From Candidatus Methylopumilus universalis (GTDB lineage Bacteria; Pseudomonadota; Gammaproteobacteria; Burkholderiales; Methylophilaceae), in contig CAMCXI010000001.1 in assembly GCA_945883335.1 (NCBI GenBank), positions 62,001 through 126,000 of the forward strand: 64,000 nt of DNA, read 5' to 3'. Of the stretch, positions 7,411 through 18,855 are shown in pieces. Position 1 is the stretch's first letter; each line of letters opens with the position of its first letter. The notes beneath the pieces were generated by a model, which was not told where the DNA came from, did not search any database, and saw nothing but the letters and a program-made list of their open reading frames with translations. A program made the position numbers and the translations under genes.

Positions 7411-9081
7411 TTACATCTTATTCGGCGCGCTCACACCCAATAATTGTAGGCCATTTCGTAATACTTGCTGTGTTGCACTGATCAGCGCCAAGCGCGCCAA
7501 TTTAGTTGTTTCATCCTCCACCAATATTTTATGCTCATTGTAGAAACTGTGTAAGTCACTCGCTAAGTCTTTTAGATAATTGGCGATGTTGTGAGGCGCT
7601 AAGTCAGCGGCTGAATTCTCAACTACTTCTGGGAACTCGCTCAAGCGTTGCATTAACGCTGCATCATGGGCACTGTAGAGCGGGCTGAGATCGACCTTCG
7701 GAAGGCTGCTAGCATCGCCAGCCCACTGCGCTAACACGCTGCAAATACGCGCATGCGCATATTGGATATAGTAGACAGGGTTGTCATTGGTTTGCGCGCG
7801 CGCTAAATCAATATCAAAAATCAGTTGTGAGTCGGCACGACGTGCGGCTAAGAAGTAGCGCGTTGCATCGCAGCCTACTTCTTCAATCAAGTCGCGGAGC
7901 GTCACATAACTGCCCGCACGTTTAGATAGTTTCACTTCTTCACCACCGCGCATCACCGTCACCATCTGGTGCAAAACGTAATCGGGCCAGCCCTGTGGGA
8001 TGCCAACATTGAGTGCCTGTAATCCTGCACGCACGCGGGTGATCGTGCTGTGGTGGTCGGCGCCTTGCTCGTTAATGACGCGGTCAAACCCACGGTTCCA
8101 CTTGTCCACATGGTAAGCCACGTCAGGGACAAAATAAGTATAGCCTCCATCCGTTTTACGCATCACACGGTCTTTGTCATCTCCAAAGTCCGTGGTCTTT
8201 AACCAAAGTGCATCATCCTGCTCGTAGGTGTGGCCGCTAGCGATTAAGTTTTGTACGGTTTTCTCAACTTTGCCCTGGGTATAAAGGGCTGACTCAAGCG
8301 AGAACACGTCGAATTTAATTTGGAATGCTTTGAGATCTAGATCCTGCTCGTGGCGGAGGTAGGCAACAGAGAAAGCGCGAATGGATTCTGTATCCTCTAC
8401 AACACCAGTGGCGGTCACCGACATGTCATCAGCGATCACGGTTTCTTTGTTGAGGTAGGCCTTTGCAACATCAGCGATATAATCGCCACGGTAACCCGCT
8501 TCAGGCCAATCAATGCTCTCTGGGCTCACGCCCTTGCAACGAAGCTGAACAGAAAGCGTGAGATTATCAATCTGTGCCCCCGCATCGTTGTAGTAAAATT
8601 CACGCGTCACCGCCCAGCCATTCGCATCGAGCAAGCGAGCCAGGCAGTCACCAACTGCCGCGCCGCGGCCATGACCCACGTGGAGTGGGCCCGTTGGGTT
8701 TGCTGAAACAAATTCGACCTGGACCCTACGCTTCTGGCCGATTTGGTTGTGACCGAATTTTTCGCCCTGCGCTGCAATTAAACCGATCACAGCCTGTTTA
8801 GCATTTGCACCAAGGTAGAAGTTAATAAAGCCCGCGCCAGCGATTTCTACTTTTTCAACATAAGCAGAAGGTGGTAATGCTTGGATTAGGCTTTCTGCAA
8901 TTGCACGTGGATTTTGACGAAGTGGTTTCGCAAGCAACATGGCTAAGTTCGTTGAGAAGTCGCCGTGGTCTTTGTTTTTTGGACGCTCAAGCTGGATCGC
9001 TAGATTAGACGCGTCAAAATCCGCATTTTGCGTTAAGCTTTTTGCGGCTTGGGCTAGTAATTCGGTAAAATGTGCTTTCAA
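7411..9081 (-). CDS. argS: Arginyl-tRNA synthetase
   Basis: 556 residues, the expected size for a bacterial class I ArgRS. The N-terminal Add-1 domain (about 1-90) is followed by the HIGH-type signature in [15 protein letters not shown] (134-137 HVGH). The Rossmann core carries DVAYHVDKW, and the second signature is the degenerate [12 protein letters not shown] usual for ArgRS. The anticodon-binding all-helical DALR domain ends the protein ([20 protein letters not shown] and on). It charges tRNA-Arg with arginine in the cytoplasm. It is divergent from priA and leads a minus-strand run with the SPOR gene, dsbA and the SDR. Confidence 0.97.
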   Translation of the reverse strand: MKAHFTELLAQAAKSLTQNADFDASNLAIQLERPKNKDHGDFSTNLAMLLAKPLRQNPRAIAESLIQALPPSAYVEKVEIAGAGFINFYLGANAKQAVIGLIAAQGEKFGHNQIGQKRRVQVEFVSANPTGPLHVGHGRGAAVGDCLARLLDANGWAVTREFYYNDAGAQIDNLTLSVQLRCKGVSPESIDWPEAGYRGDYIADVAKAYLNKETVIADDMSVTATGVVEDTESIRAFSVAYLRHEQDLDLKAFQIKFDVFSLESALYTQGKVEKTVQNLIASGHTYEQDDALWLKTTDFGDDKDRVMRKTDGGYTYFVPDVAYHVDKWNRGFDRVINEQGADHHSTITRVRAGLQALNVGIPQGWPDYVLHQMVTVMRGGEEVKLSKRAGSYVTLRDLIEEVGCDATRYFLAARRADSQLIFDIDLARAQTNDNPVYYIQYAHARICSVLAQWAGDASSLPKVDLSPLYSAHDAALMQRLSEFPEVVENSAADLAPHNIANYLKDLASDLHSFYNEHKILVEDETTKLARLALISATQQVLRNGLQLLGVSAPNKM

Positions 9082-9177
9082 GGCAGAATATCTAAGAGGT
9101 ATAAAAGATGTATTTTAACTCATTGAGTGCTTGCACTCATCCCCTATTCAATTTTATCTAGCGTTTACCTAGCGTTA

Positions 9178-11370
9178 ATGCATAAAAATATCCTTCAAAT
9201 TGCCCTGGACGTCCCTCTAGATCGACTTTTCGATTATCTCGATGGGGGTGTTGACGTTAAAATCGGTCAGCGCGTGATCGTCCCTTTTGGTGCGCGTAAG
9301 GTCGTGGGTATGGTCGTGGGCATTAGCGACACGAGTGAGTTTGCAATTGAAAAACTTAAATCCATCGTCCAGGTCTTTGACGGTGAGCCGCCAATCGGAG
9401 CGGATACTTTTGGCTTGTTAAGATTCTGCGCTGATTACTACCAATATCCGTTTGGTCAGGCATTATTAGCAAGCCTACCGACAAGGCTTAGACAAATCGA
9501 GCCGGCTGTTTCACGAAAGCAATTTCTATATGCCATCACCCCTGAAGGTTTGCAGGCAAGTATTGATGAAATTCCGGCGCGGCAAGCTGTCCAGCGTAAG
9601 ATTTTCCTCGCGCTTCAACAAGGGTCGCTGACTGAAGCTGCCCTCAAAGAAATTTCAGCAGGCTGGCGGCCTGCAATTGAGACTTTCCAAGGCAATGGCT
9701 GGATACAATCAGAGCAAGTGTTAGCAGGCTTTAAATCTAGCAACCAACCTGTTCCTCCCCCCTTGCTTAATGAAGAACAAACCTTTGCAGTCAATCAGGT
9801 CATTGAAAGCGCAAATACCTTTAAGCCATTTTTACTGCATGGCATTACGGGTAGCGGTAAAACTGAAGTTTATATGCAGATTCTGCAGCAAATTTTGACC
9901 GATCCAAATAGCCAGGCGCTTGTGCTAGTCCCTGAAATTAATCTCACGCCACAGTTAGAGGCGCGATTTAGAAATAGACTGCCACATTTCCCCTTGGTCT
10001 CTCTGCACAGCAACCTTAGCGAGAGCGAGCGCTTACAAAATTGGCGCTTGGCGCAATCAGGGCAAGCCAGAATTATTATTGGAACGCGTTTAGCAGTCTT
10101 TACGCCTATTCCCAATTTGAAAGTTGTCTTAGTCGACGAAGAGCACGATGGTTCTTATAAACAGCAAGATAGCATGCGTTACCATGCCCGCGACGTTGCG
10201 ATGGTGCGGGCACAGCGCAATCAAGTGCCTATTGTGATGGGGAGTGCAACCCCAGCGCTAGAGTCTTGGCAGAATGCGCAAACAGATAAATATACCTTGC
10301 TCAGTTTAAATAGCCGCGCTGTTGCGCAGTCAGCGTTACCCAATATTCGATGTCTTGATACCACTAAACTTGAAAGTGAGAATGGACTCACCCCTGTGAT
10401 GGTGAATGCCATGCGTGAGCGCTTAGAGCGCAGTGAGCAAAGCCTGTTATTTATCAATCGACGAGGCTACTCGCCGGTCTTGCTATGCAGTGCCTGTCAC
10501 TGGATTGCGCCTTGCATGCGCTGTAGCAGTCGTTTGGTGGTGCATCTTAAGCAGGGTCGATTACGTTGTCATCATTGTGGCCATGAGCAAAAGATGGTTC
10601 GTCAGTGTACAAGTTGTGGCAATGCGGATTTGCATCCAACCGGCCATGGCACGCAGCGTTTGGAAGAGACCCTTAAGCAGCTTTTCCCTAGTGCTAGAAT
10701 TCAACGCGTCGATCGCGACAGCACTAGTCGCAAGGAAGCGCTCAATGATATTTTGACCGCGGTTCATGCGAACGAAATTGATATTTTAATTGGCACGCAG
10801 ATGATGGCTAAAGGACATGACTTTCCTAACCTCACATTGGTAGGGGTGATTGACACCGACAGCGCATTGTTCAGCCCTGATTTTAGAGCCGCTGAGCGTT
10901 TATTTGCACAGCTGATGCAAGTATCGGGCCGTGCTGGCCGTGCCGAAAAAGCAGGCGAAGTCCTGATACAGACTGCATTTCCAAGTCATCATTTGTTTAA
11001 TGCGCTGCGCAGCCAGGATTATCCTGCTTATGCACAAACCTTATTGCAGGAACGTGAAATGGCGCAGTTCCCACCTTTCTGTTATTTAGCTTTATTGCGT
11101 GCGGAAGCGACTAATTATCGAGACGTTGAGGCTTTTCTAAACTTCGCCTTTGAGCTTGCCCGTAACTTGAGCCAGCAGGTGCTGACCTATGATCCAATGC
11201 GTGCACAAATGGAAAGGCTAAAGGGTATGGAGCGTGGTCAAATCTTGATGCAAGCCAGCCAGCGTGGCGCCCTGCAGAAACTACTCGCCGGCCTTACGCC
11301 GCAATTACGCGCGAGTAAATTGGCGGCGAAGGTGCGTTGGAGCGTGGATGTTGATCCGATGGAGTTTTAG
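9178..11370 (+). CDS. priA: Primosomal helicase PriA
   Basis: 730 residues from ATG 9178, matching the usual length and the family N-terminus (LQIALDVPLDRLFDYL); the track's GTG at 9127 would add 17 unsupported residues. After the 3' DNA-binding domain (about 1-100) come Walker A GITGSGKTEVY (222-229 core), the DEEH box in VDEEHDGSYKQQD, and the SATP motif. A four-pair Cys zinc region runs from CSACHWIAPCMRC to CTSCG. Helicase C motifs include GTQMMAKGHDFPN and QVSGRAGRAEK. PriA reloads DnaB at collapsed forks. It is convergent with hemE, 7 nt apart. Confidence 0.97.
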   Translation: MHKNILQIALDVPLDRLFDYLDGGVDVKIGQRVIVPFGARKVVGMVVGISDTSEFAIEKLKSIVQVFDGEPPIGADTFGLLRFCADYYQYPFGQALLASLPTRLRQIEPAVSRKQFLYAITPEGLQASIDEIPARQAVQRKIFLALQQGSLTEAALKEISAGWRPAIETFQGNGWIQSEQVLAGFKSSNQPVPPPLLNEEQTFAVNQVIESANTFKPFLLHGITGSGKTEVYMQILQQILTDPNSQALVLVPEINLTPQLEARFRNRLPHFPLVSLHSNLSESERLQNWRLAQSGQARIIIGTRLAVFTPIPNLKVVLVDEEHDGSYKQQDSMRYHARDVAMVRAQRNQVPIVMGSATPALESWQNAQTDKYTLLSLNSRAVAQSALPNIRCLDTTKLESENGLTPVMVNAMRERLERSEQSLLFINRRGYSPVLLCSACHWIAPCMRCSSRLVVHLKQGRLRCHHCGHEQKMVRQCTSCGNADLHPTGHGTQRLEETLKQLFPSARIQRVDRDSTSRKEALNDILTAVHANEIDILIGTQMMAKGHDFPNLTLVGVIDTDSALFSPDFRAAERLFAQLMQVSGRAGRAEKAGEVLIQTAFPSHHLFNALRSQDYPAYAQTLLQEREMAQFPPFCYLALLRAEATNYRDVEAFLNFAFELARNLSQQVLTYDPMRAQMERLKGMERGQILMQASQRGALQKLLAGLTPQLRASKLAAKVRWSVDVDPMEF

Positions 11371-11377
11371 AACTGCA

Positions 11378-12445
11378 TTAAGCTTGGTGATATTGCTTAC
11401 TGTGTTCCCGTACCGCTGATAAAAATGATGCCGCGTTTTCTGGCGGCGTCCACTGCGTAATGCCGTGGCCCAAATTAAACACGTGGCCATGACCTTTGCC
11501 GTAGCTGGCTAAAATCGTTGCGACTTCTTTCTCAATCGCCTCGGGCGTGGACAGTAAAATCGCTGGGTCCATATTGCCTTGAAGCGCAACCTTGTTCCCA
11601 ACGCGTTGACGCGCTTCCCCGATGCTCACAGTCCAGTCTAAGCCTAATGCATCTGCACCAATGTTAGCTTGCGCCTCAAGCCAGAGTGCACCCCCTTTGG
11701 TGAACACGATACTTGGCACCTTCTTGCCCTCGGCTGTCTTGGTGAGGCCATTTACAATCTTTTGCATGTAAGCGAGTGAGAACTCTTGGTAGGCGTTGTG
11801 TGAAAGTGCGCCGCCCCATGAGTCAAAAATCATCACGGCTTGCGCACCCGCTGCGATCTGCGCGTTGAGATACAAAATCACCGTTTGCGCGGTCGTTTCG
11901 AGGATGTGATGCAACAAATCAGGACGAGCATAGGCCATCTTCTTAATCGTTAAGAAATCTGTGCCACCCTTACCTTCCACCATATAGGTGGCTAGGGTCC
12001 AAGGGCTACCAGAGAAGCCAATCAACGGCAGGCGACCCTCTAATGTCTTACGTATTTGGCTGACGGCATCGAATACGTATTGGAGCTTTTCCATGTCTGG
12101 CACTTCAAGTTTTTTGATATCCGCTTCTTGTTGTAGCGTACGCTCAAATTTTGGGCCTTCGCCTTCCTCGAAATAAAGACCTAAGCCCATTGCATCAGGC
12201 ACGGTCAAGATGTCAGAGAATAGAATAGATGCATCGAGCAATGGATAGCGATCTAGTGGCTGCATCGTGACCTCTGTGGCGAAGTCAGGGTTTTTACAAA
12301 GCTGCAAAAAGCTGCCCGCCGTTTTACGACTCTCACGATACTCCGGCAAGTAGCGACCAGCTTGGCGCATCATCCAAACTGGGGTGTAGTCTGTTGGTTC
12401 GCGCATAAGGGCTTTGAGGAAGGTATCGTTTTTTAATGTCGTCAT
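11378..12445 (-). CDS. hemE: Uroporphyrinogen decarboxylase
   Basis: 355 residues from ATG 12445. The track's start at 12496 adds 17 residues that overlap the gltD terminator hairpin (12478-12503), so it is rejected. The N-terminal signature [18 protein letters not shown] contains the essential arginines, and the second block is [16 protein letters not shown]. The conserved Asp-containing FDSWGGALS and the C-terminal [11 protein letters not shown] are present. The enzyme decarboxylates the four acetate arms of uroporphyrinogen III to coproporphyrinogen III for heme. It lies just after gltBD on the same strand but beyond a strong terminator, so expression may be partly separate. Confidence 0.97.
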   Translation of the reverse strand: MTTLKNDTFLKALMREPTDYTPVWMMRQAGRYLPEYRESRKTAGSFLQLCKNPDFATEVTMQPLDRYPLLDASILFSDILTVPDAMGLGLYFEEGEGPKFERTLQQEADIKKLEVPDMEKLQYVFDAVSQIRKTLEGRLPLIGFSGSPWTLATYMVEGKGGTDFLTIKKMAYARPDLLHHILETTAQTVILYLNAQIAAGAQAVMIFDSWGGALSHNAYQEFSLAYMQKIVNGLTKTAEGKKVPSIVFTKGGALWLEAQANIGADALGLDWTVSIGEARQRVGNKVALQGNMDPAILLSTPEAIEKEVATILASYGKGHGHVFNLGHGITQWTPPENAASFLSAVREHSKQYHQA

Positions 12446-12477
12446 TTTGCTATCTATATCTAAATACTTCAGTGATG

Positions 12478-12503
12478 AAAAAAGGGTGCCTAGCACCCTT
12501 TTC
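12478..12503 (-). terminator. Intrinsic terminator downstream of gltD
   Basis: Stem GGGTGC / GCACCC with a 3-nt loop, flanked by A and T runs; in the minus-strand RNA the stem AAAGGGTGC ... GCACCCTTT is followed by a U run. It starts 12 nt after the gltD stop and ends about 33 nt before the hemE start, separating the two genes transcriptionally. Confidence 0.85.
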
Positions 12504-12515
12504 TCTTACGCTAAC

Positions 12516-13943
12516 TTAGCGAGGTAGATTTGAAGAGCCCATTAAGAACTCATCCACCGCTCGGGCGCACTGACGACCCTCACGGATTGCCCAAACCACG
12601 AGTGATTGACCGCGACGCATATCGCCAGCCGCAAATATTTTGGCTTTCGAGGTGGTGTAGCAACCCACTCCATCGGTCGTTGCTTTTGCATTGCCGCGCG
12701 CATCTTTTTCTACGCCAAACGCATCGAGTACCTTTTGCATGGGGCTTACAAACCCCATCGCCAGCAATACTAAGTCCGCTTTAATCGTGAATTCAGAGCC
12801 TGGCACTTCTTCCATTTTGCCGTTTTTCCACTCAACCTTAGCGCCTTTAAGTGCAGTGACCTTGCCATTCTCACCAATGATTTCTTTAGTGGTGATCGAC
12901 CAGTCACGTTCACAGCCTTCTTCGTGCGAGCTTGAGGTACGGAGTTTAAGCGGCCAATTTGGCCATACCATATTCTTATTTTCTTTTTCTGGCGGTTGTG
13001 GCATCACCTCAAATTGCGTGATCGATACAGCGCCATGACGGTTAGAAGTGCCCACACAGTCAGAACCTGTATCGCCGCCACCAATCACAACCACATGCTT
13101 ATTCGTTGCCATGATTTGGTTGGGCACAGTATCGCCAGCGACCACTTTATTTTGTGGGCGTAGGAAGTCCATCGCAAAATGCACACCATTAAGCTCGCGG
13201 CCTGTTACTGGCAAATCACGTGGGTTTTCAGCACCACCCGCTAAAATCACTGCATCGAAATCTTTGCTTAAATCTTCAGCACTGACGTTCTCGCCAACGA
13301 TATGATTCACACGGAACTCAACGCCTTCAGCTTCCATTTGTTCAACACGGCGGTCGATATGGCTCTTCTCAAACTTGAAGTCAGGAATGCCGTAACGAAG
13401 CAAACCACCTACGCGCGTTTCTTTTTCAAACACAACAACATTGTGACCTGCACGCGCTAACTGCTGGGCTGCTGCCATACCTGCAGGACCTGAGCCAACG
13501 ATGGCAACTTTCTTACCTGTTTTTTGCGCTGGCGGTTGTGGAACCACCCAGTTATTTTCCCAAGCTTTATCAATAATCGCGTGCTCAATAGATTTAATGC
13601 CTACTGCATCATCATTAATATTGAGTGTACATGCTGCCTCACAAGGGGCTGGGCAGATACGACCAGTAAACTCTGGGAAGTTGTTGGTTGAGTGCAACAC
13701 ATCAATCGCACCCTTCCAGTCTTGTTGATACACCAAATCATTCCAATCAGGAATGATGTTGTTGACTGGACAGCCTGTTGTACAAAAAGGAATCCCGCAG
13801 TCCATACAGCGTGCGCCTTGGACCTTCGCTTGATCATCAGTTAAATGAAGTACAAATTCTTTGTAGTTCTTAACGCGATCAGTGACTGGTAGATTAGCCT
13901 CTGAAAGACGTTCAAATTCCATAAAGCCAGTAACTTTACCCAT
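12516..13943 (-). CDS. gltD: Glutamate synthase (NADPH) small subunit
   Basis: 475 residues. The N-terminal double-cysteine region ([19 protein letters not shown] and [12 protein letters not shown]) holds the two 4Fe-4S clusters of the GltD/DPYD type. The first dinucleotide fold is [20 protein letters not shown] for FAD. A second, [15 protein letters not shown], binds NADPH, and the closing FAD motif is [16 protein letters not shown]. It passes electrons from NADPH to the large subunit. It begins 2 nt after gltB, so the two are translationally coupled. A strong terminator follows it. Confidence 0.97.
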   Translation of the reverse strand: MGKVTGFMEFERLSEANLPVTDRVKNYKEFVLHLTDDQAKVQGARCMDCGIPFCTTGCPVNNIIPDWNDLVYQQDWKGAIDVLHSTNNFPEFTGRICPAPCEAACTLNINDDAVGIKSIEHAIIDKAWENNWVVPQPPAQKTGKKVAIVGSGPAGMAAAQQLARAGHNVVVFEKETRVGGLLRYGIPDFKFEKSHIDRRVEQMEAEGVEFRVNHIVGENVSAEDLSKDFDAVILAGGAENPRDLPVTGRELNGVHFAMDFLRPQNKVVAGDTVPNQIMATNKHVVVIGGGDTGSDCVGTSNRHGAVSITQFEVMPQPPEKENKNMVWPNWPLKLRTSSSHEEGCERDWSITTKEIIGENGKVTALKGAKVEWKNGKMEEVPGSEFTIKADLVLLAMGFVSPMQKVLDAFGVEKDARGNAKATTDGVGCYTTSKAKIFAAGDMRRGQSLVVWAIREGRQCARAVDEFLMGSSNLPR

Positions 13944-13945
13944 GA

Positions 13946-16900
13946 TTATGCAGCCTCCTTCTTGGCAGCAGCGAGCTCATTAAGCGCGCGTTTGTATTCA
14001 TTTGGCATCACTTTTATAAATTTGCTTCTCGCATTTTCCCAGTCCGCACGAAGCGCCTGCGCACGTTCACTGCCTGTGTATGCGATATGCTTATCAATTA
14101 ATGCCAGGAGTGTTGTTTCATCTGCTTGGTTCAAGTGGTTGATGCTACCCGGCGTAAAGGTTGAAGCCACTGCAACTTTTTCAAGTGAAACCATGGCCAT
14201 GTTGCAACGCTTGTTGAACATGCCATCTTCGTCATAAACGTAAGCAACGCCGCCTGACATACCAGCAGCAAAGTTAAGACCAGTTTGACCGAGTACAACA
14301 ACAGTACCGCCCGTCATGTATTCACAGCCGTGGTTACCAACGCCCTCAACTACTGCGCTTGCGCCAGAATTACGCACGCAGAAGCGTTCGCCTGCCACAC
14401 CTCGGAAATAGCTTTCACCTGTGGTTGCACCAAACATCACGGTATTACCAACAATCACATTTTCATGTGCGACACCGCGGAATGCAACAGGTGGTTTGAT
14501 GACGATGCGGCCGCCACATAAGCCTTTGCCGACGTAGTCATTGCCTTCACCCGTCAATTCAATACTAATGCCGTGCGCTAAGAATGCTGCAAAACTCTGA
14601 CCCGCTGTGCCTTTCAGTTTGATGCTGATGGTGTCATCAGGTAAGCCAGCATTCCCGTAAATCGTTGCGACTTGGTTAGACAGCATAGTGCCAAACGTAC
14701 GGTTGGTGTTAGTGATTGGCAAATCAATGGTGACCTTTTCGCCTTTTTCTAGGGCTGGTTTTGCAAGTGCAATCACTTGATTATCAAGTGCATTTTTTAA
14801 GCCATGGTCTTGAACATCGTTGTTAAACAATGAAACAGATTGATCCACTTTTGGTTGGTGGAATATCTTGCTGAAATCAAGACCAGCTAGCTTCCAATGG
14901 TCGATCCCCTTTTGCATATCGAGCAAATCAGCACGGCCGATCAAATCGTTGAATTTTCGGATCCCCATTTCAGCCATCAACTCACGCACCTCTTCAGCGA
15001 TGAAGAAGAAGTAGTTCACAACGTGTTCAGGCTGACCTGTAAAGCGTTTACGGAGTTCAGGATCTTGTGTTGCAACGCCAACTGGGCAGGTGTTGAGATG
15101 GCATTTACGCATCATGATGCAGCCCTCAACGACAAGCGGCGCAGTCGCAAAACCGAATTCATCAGCACCCAATAGTGCGCCAATCAATACGTCGCGGCCC
15201 GTTTTCATTTGACCATCAACTTGCAATTTGATGCGGCCACGCAGCTGGTTAAGCACCAGCGTTTGTTGTGTTTCAGCCAGACCGAGCTCCCAAGGGGTGC
15301 CCGCATGCTTGATCGATGAAATTGGCGATGCGCCAGTGCCGCCGTCATGACCAGCCACAACGATGTGGTCTGATTTTGCTTTAGCAACGCCGGCTGCGAC
15401 AGTTCCAATACCAGTTTCTGATACCAATTTCACTGAGATATCAGCTTTTGGATTCGCATTTTTTAAGTCGTGAATCAACTGCGCCAAGTCTTCAATAGAG
15501 TAAATGTCATGGTGTGGTGGCGGTGAGATCAAGCCAACGCCAGGCACTGAGAAACGAAGTTGGGCAATATAAGGGCTCACCTTATGGCCAGGTAACTGAC
15601 CGCCCTCACCAGGTTTTGCACCTTGTGCCATCTTGATTTGGATTTGGTCAGCGTTTGCTAAGTACTCAGCAGTCACACCGAAACGACCCGAAGCAACTTG
15701 CTTAATTTTTGAGCGCATCGAGTCACCCGCTTGAAGCGGAATGTCTCTTTCAATCAAGCTTGCGCCAATAACCTCAGCCATTGAACTTGCTTTAGCCACA
15801 GGGATAAAGCGTTTTGGATCTTCGCCGCCCTCACCCGTATTTGATTTACCACCGATGCGGTTCATCGCAATCGCTAATGTGGCATGCGCTTCTGTTGAAA
15901 TAGAACCTAAAGACATCGCGCCCGTCGCAAAGCGTTTAACAATCTCTTTTGCTGATTCAACTTCTTCAAGTGGAACCGGTGCGCCAGCAGATTTGATTTC
16001 AAACAAGCTACGCAAAGTCATGTGACGACTGCTTTGGTCGTTGATCAGTTTTGCATACTCTTTGTATGTGCTTGCTTCACCAGTCCGCGTTGCATGTTGG
16101 AGTTTCGCAATCGAGTCTGGTGTCCACATGTGCTCTTCGCCACGAATACGGTATGCATACTCACCGCCCGCATCTAAAGCGTTCGCCAAAACAGGGTCAT
16201 CCCCGAATGCGGCTTTGTGAAGATTGAAGCTTTCTGTTGAAACTTCTTCTAAGCCTATGCCTTCGATGTGGGTGGCTGTGCCAGTAAAGTACTTCTGGAT
16301 GAACGGTGTATTTAAGCCAATTGCTTCAAATATTTGCGCGCCACAGTAAGATTGGTAAGTTGATATACCCATCTTAGACATTACTTTGTGCAAGCCTTTG
16401 CTGATGGCTTTAATAAAGTTTTTATTCGCTTCGTAGGTGTCACCTTTGACCATGTCTGCAATGGTTTGGAAGGCTAGCCAAGGGCAAACAGCCTCAGCAC
16501 CGTAACCGCCAAGCAAAGCGAAGTGATGGACTTCACGTGCAGAACCCGTATCAACCACTAAACCGGTACTGGTTCTGAGGCCTGCGCGAACTAATGACTG
16601 ATGCGTTGCTGATGTGGCTAATAATGCTGGGATAGCTAAGCGGTCTTTGCTGATTGCGCGATCTGAAAGAATCAATAAATTGTAGCCATCACGCACAGCT
16701 TTGCTGGCAGCAATACAGATTGCTTCAACGGCGGCGCCCATGCCTGCGGTGCCTTCTGAGACTGGATAAGTCATATCCAATGTTAACGCGCGGTATTGGT
16801 TTTCAGTGAGCGTATCAATGGCTCGGAGTTGTTCTAATTCCACTAGCGTTAGAACAGGCTGGCTAGCCTCTAAACGCATTGGTGGGTTAGTCTCATCAAT

Positions 16901-18571
16901 CGCCAACAGGTTTGGTTTCGGTCCGATAAACGTGACCAGCGACATCACTAATTCTTCACGAATTGGGTCAATGGGTGGATTGGTCACTTGTGCGAACAAC
17001 TGTTTGAAGTAGTTGTAAATAATTTTTGGTTTGTTCGATAGCACAGACAACGCGCTGTCGTTACCCATAGAGCCTGAAGCTTCCTCACCGTTCGCAATCA
17101 TAGGTTGCATAACGAACTTCACATCTTCTTGCGTATAACCAAATGCTTGTTGCGTATCCAGCAAGCTGCTCGCCATGGATGACTGAGCATCAATCTTGGG
17201 TAGGTCTGCTAAAGAGTAGCGTGTTTTTTCAATCCAAGCTTTATAAGGCTTAGCTTCAGCAAGACTTTTTTTGATTTCAGCATCATCAATGATGCGGCCT
17301 TCTTCAAGATCAATCAGCAACATTTTGCCTGGTTGCAAGCGCCATTTCTTGATTATTTTTTCTTCTGGGAATGTCAAAACGCCCATTTCAGAGGCCATCA
17401 TCACATGGTCGTCATCTGTTAATAAATAACGTGCTGGGCGTAAGCCGTTACGGTCAAGTGTTGCACCAATCGTGGTGCCGTCAGTAAATGCAACAGCCGC
17501 TGGACCATCCCATGGTTCCATTAATGCTGCGTGATATTCGTAGAACGCGCGACGATCATCGTCCATGAGTTTATTTGCGCTCTCGTTAGACCAGGCTTCT
17601 GGAATGAGCATCATCATCGCGTGTGGCAATGAATAGCCACCAGCGACCAATAACTCAAGTGCATTATCAAATGCTGCTGAGTCAGACTGGCCTTCCACAA
17701 TGAGTGGCCATAGCTTTTCTAAATCCTCACCCATCAATGCTGAGCGCATTGACTCATGACGGGCTGCCATCCAATTAATATTGCCTTGCACAGTGTTGAT
17801 TTCACCATTGTGGGCGATCATGCGGAATGGGTGCGCTAAGTCCCAAGCTGGGAAAGTGTTGGTTGAGAAGCGTTGATGCACAAGCGCCAATGCTGAAACC
17901 ATGTCTTCATCTTGCAGATCTTTGTAATAAATACCCACCTCATTAGCAAGTAACATGCCTTTGTAGATGATGGTTTTTGATGACAAAGATGGAAAATAAA
18001 ATTGTGCGGAATCTTCTAGTTTAAGCGCACGTACTTCATGTTCGATCCGTTTGCGAATTACAAACAATTTGCGCTCGAAAGTATTTTGGTCGGCAACGAT
18101 TTCACCGCGACCAATAAATACTTGGCGCATCACTGGCTCAACATCTTTCGCTGCTTGCGCGATGTTACTGTTGTCGCGAGGCACATCTCGCCAGCCTAGT
18201 AATGTTTGAGCTTCTTCGTGGATGATGCGAGCAACAATAGACTCACATGCTTCACGGCCGTTTTTAGTTTGGGGTAGAAATGCGGTACCGCAAGCATAGC
18301 TGCCAACTGCAGGAAGGTTAATGCCAAGCTTAGTTGCTTCTTTGCGCATAAACGCATCTGGCATTTGAATCAAAATGCCGGCGCCGTCGCCCAATTTTGG
18401 GTCGTAACCAGTCGCTCCACGGTGCGTTAAGTTTGCGAGAATTTGCAAACCTTGCTGCACGATTTGGTGGCTCTTTTTGCCTTTTATGTGCGCAACAAAA
18501 CCAAGACCACAGGCATCGCGTTCGTTAGAAGGACTATATAAACCTTGCTGCTCTGGCATTCCGCTGCCCAT
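13946..18571 (-). CDS. gltB: Glutamate synthase (NADPH) large subunit
   Basis: 1541 residues, full length. The N-terminal glutaminase nucleophile is Cys21 (ERDACGLGF), exposed after removal of a short propeptide. Next come the central domain, the FMN-binding synthase domain ([39 protein letters not shown]), and the 3Fe-4S cysteine cluster [20 protein letters not shown]. The C-terminal beta-helix contains the GLCGGRIVI and [11 protein letters not shown] repeats. It converts glutamine plus 2-oxoglutarate to two glutamates. I keep ATG 18571 because GAGGG lies 7 nt upstream; Met5 is an alternative. A nested hairpin region lies immediately upstream. Confidence 0.97.
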   Translation of the reverse strand: MGSGMPEQQGLYSPSNERDACGLGFVAHIKGKKSHQIVQQGLQILANLTHRGATGYDPKLGDGAGILIQMPDAFMRKEATKLGINLPAVGSYACGTAFLPQTKNGREACESIVARIIHEEAQTLLGWRDVPRDNSNIAQAAKDVEPVMRQVFIGRGEIVADQNTFERKLFVIRKRIEHEVRALKLEDSAQFYFPSLSSKTIIYKGMLLANEVGIYYKDLQDEDMVSALALVHQRFSTNTFPAWDLAHPFRMIAHNGEINTVQGNINWMAARHESMRSALMGEDLEKLWPLIVEGQSDSAAFDNALELLVAGGYSLPHAMMMLIPEAWSNESANKLMDDDRRAFYEYHAALMEPWDGPAAVAFTDGTTIGATLDRNGLRPARYLLTDDDHVMMASEMGVLTFPEEKIIKKWRLQPGKMLLIDLEEGRIIDDAEIKKSLAEAKPYKAWIEKTRYSLADLPKIDAQSSMASSLLDTQQAFGYTQEDVKFVMQPMIANGEEASGSMGNDSALSVLSNKPKIIYNYFKQLFAQVTNPPIDPIREELVMSLVTFIGPKPNLLAIDETNPPMRLEASQPVLTLVELEQLRAIDTLTENQYRALTLDMTYPVSEGTAGMGAAVEAICIAASKAVRDGYNLLILSDRAISKDRLAIPALLATSATHQSLVRAGLRTSTGLVVDTGSAREVHHFALLGGYGAEAVCPWLAFQTIADMVKGDTYEANKNFIKAISKGLHKVMSKMGISTYQSYCGAQIFEAIGLNTPFIQKYFTGTATHIEGIGLEEVSTESFNLHKAAFGDDPVLANALDAGGEYAYRIRGEEHMWTPDSIAKLQHATRTGEASTYKEYAKLINDQSSRHMTLRSLFEIKSAGAPVPLEEVESAKEIVKRFATGAMSLGSISTEAHATLAIAMNRIGGKSNTGEGGEDPKRFIPVAKASSMAEVIGASLIERDIPLQAGDSMRSKIKQVASGRFGVTAEYLANADQIQIKMAQGAKPGEGGQLPGHKVSPYIAQLRFSVPGVGLISPPPHHDIYSIEDLAQLIHDLKNANPKADISVKLVSETGIGTVAAGVAKAKSDHIVVAGHDGGTGASPISSIKHAGTPWELGLAETQQTLVLNQLRGRIKLQVDGQMKTGRDVLIGALLGADEFGFATAPLVVEGCIMMRKCHLNTCPVGVATQDPELRKRFTGQPEHVVNYFFFIAEEVRELMAEMGIRKFNDLIGRADLLDMQKGIDHWKLAGLDFSKIFHQPKVDQSVSLFNNDVQDHGLKNALDNQVIALAKPALEKGEKVTIDLPITNTNRTFGTMLSNQVATIYGNAGLPDDTISIKLKGTAGQSFAAFLAHGISIELTGEGNDYVGKGLCGGRIVIKPPVAFRGVAHENVIVGNTVMFGATTGESYFRGVAGERFCVRNSGASAVVEGVGNHGCEYMTGGTVVVLGQTGLNFAAGMSGGVAYVYDEDGMFNKRCNMAMVSLEKVAVASTFTPGSINHLNQADETTLLALIDKHIAYTGSERAQALRADWENARSKFIKVMPNEYKRALNELAAAKKEAA

Positions 18572-18590
18572 TTCCTATCCCTCGTCAGTA

Positions 18591-18660
18591 CTGATAAAAA
18601 CGGACACCAAATCGAGGGTTTTGGTGTCCGCTAACCCCGTCCTTGCTGGATTTTTATCAG
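18591..18660 (-). promoter_or_regulatory. Nested hairpins between hemL and gltB: terminator or attenuator
   Basis: An inner 11-bp stem (CGGACACCAAA 18601-18611 with TTTGGTGTCCG 18620-18630) is followed in the minus-strand RNA by a run of Us, a textbook intrinsic terminator. It is enclosed by a perfect 10-bp outer pair, CTGATAAAAA (18591-18600) with TTTTTATCAG (18651-18660). The distal edge is only 20 nt before the gltB start. It may end the thiD-thiE-hemL transcript or act as an attenuator in a gltB leader; which depends on where gltB transcription starts. Confidence 0.75.
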
Positions 18661-18855
18661 AAAAAATTAATAAAAATTAGCACACGGGCAAATGTAAATT
18701 AATCTGCATCGTTAACATGCCTGCCCCATTTATTTAAAACGATGCGACCTACACGACATATTTAGCGGTGAAACCTTATAATTCTATATAAATTAATGCT
18801 CTGCTTCAACCTCCATGTGCATGTGAGGCTTAGCTTTTGCATAATATTAAGTAAG
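18661..18855. other. AT-rich spacer between hemL and gltB
   Basis: No gene seen. It contains another inverted repeat, GCATCGTT (18706-18713) with AACGATGC (18738-18745), which together with the nested hairpins may form a structured gltB leader. A minus-strand promoter for gltB could lie in the AT-rich part near 18780-18800, but I see no clear -35/-10 pair. Confidence 0.4.

Noticed and set aside
9127-9177. N-terminal extension of PriA from GTG 9127
   Set aside because: ATG 9178 gives the family N-terminus and length; the extension lies in the divergent argS-priA promoter region.
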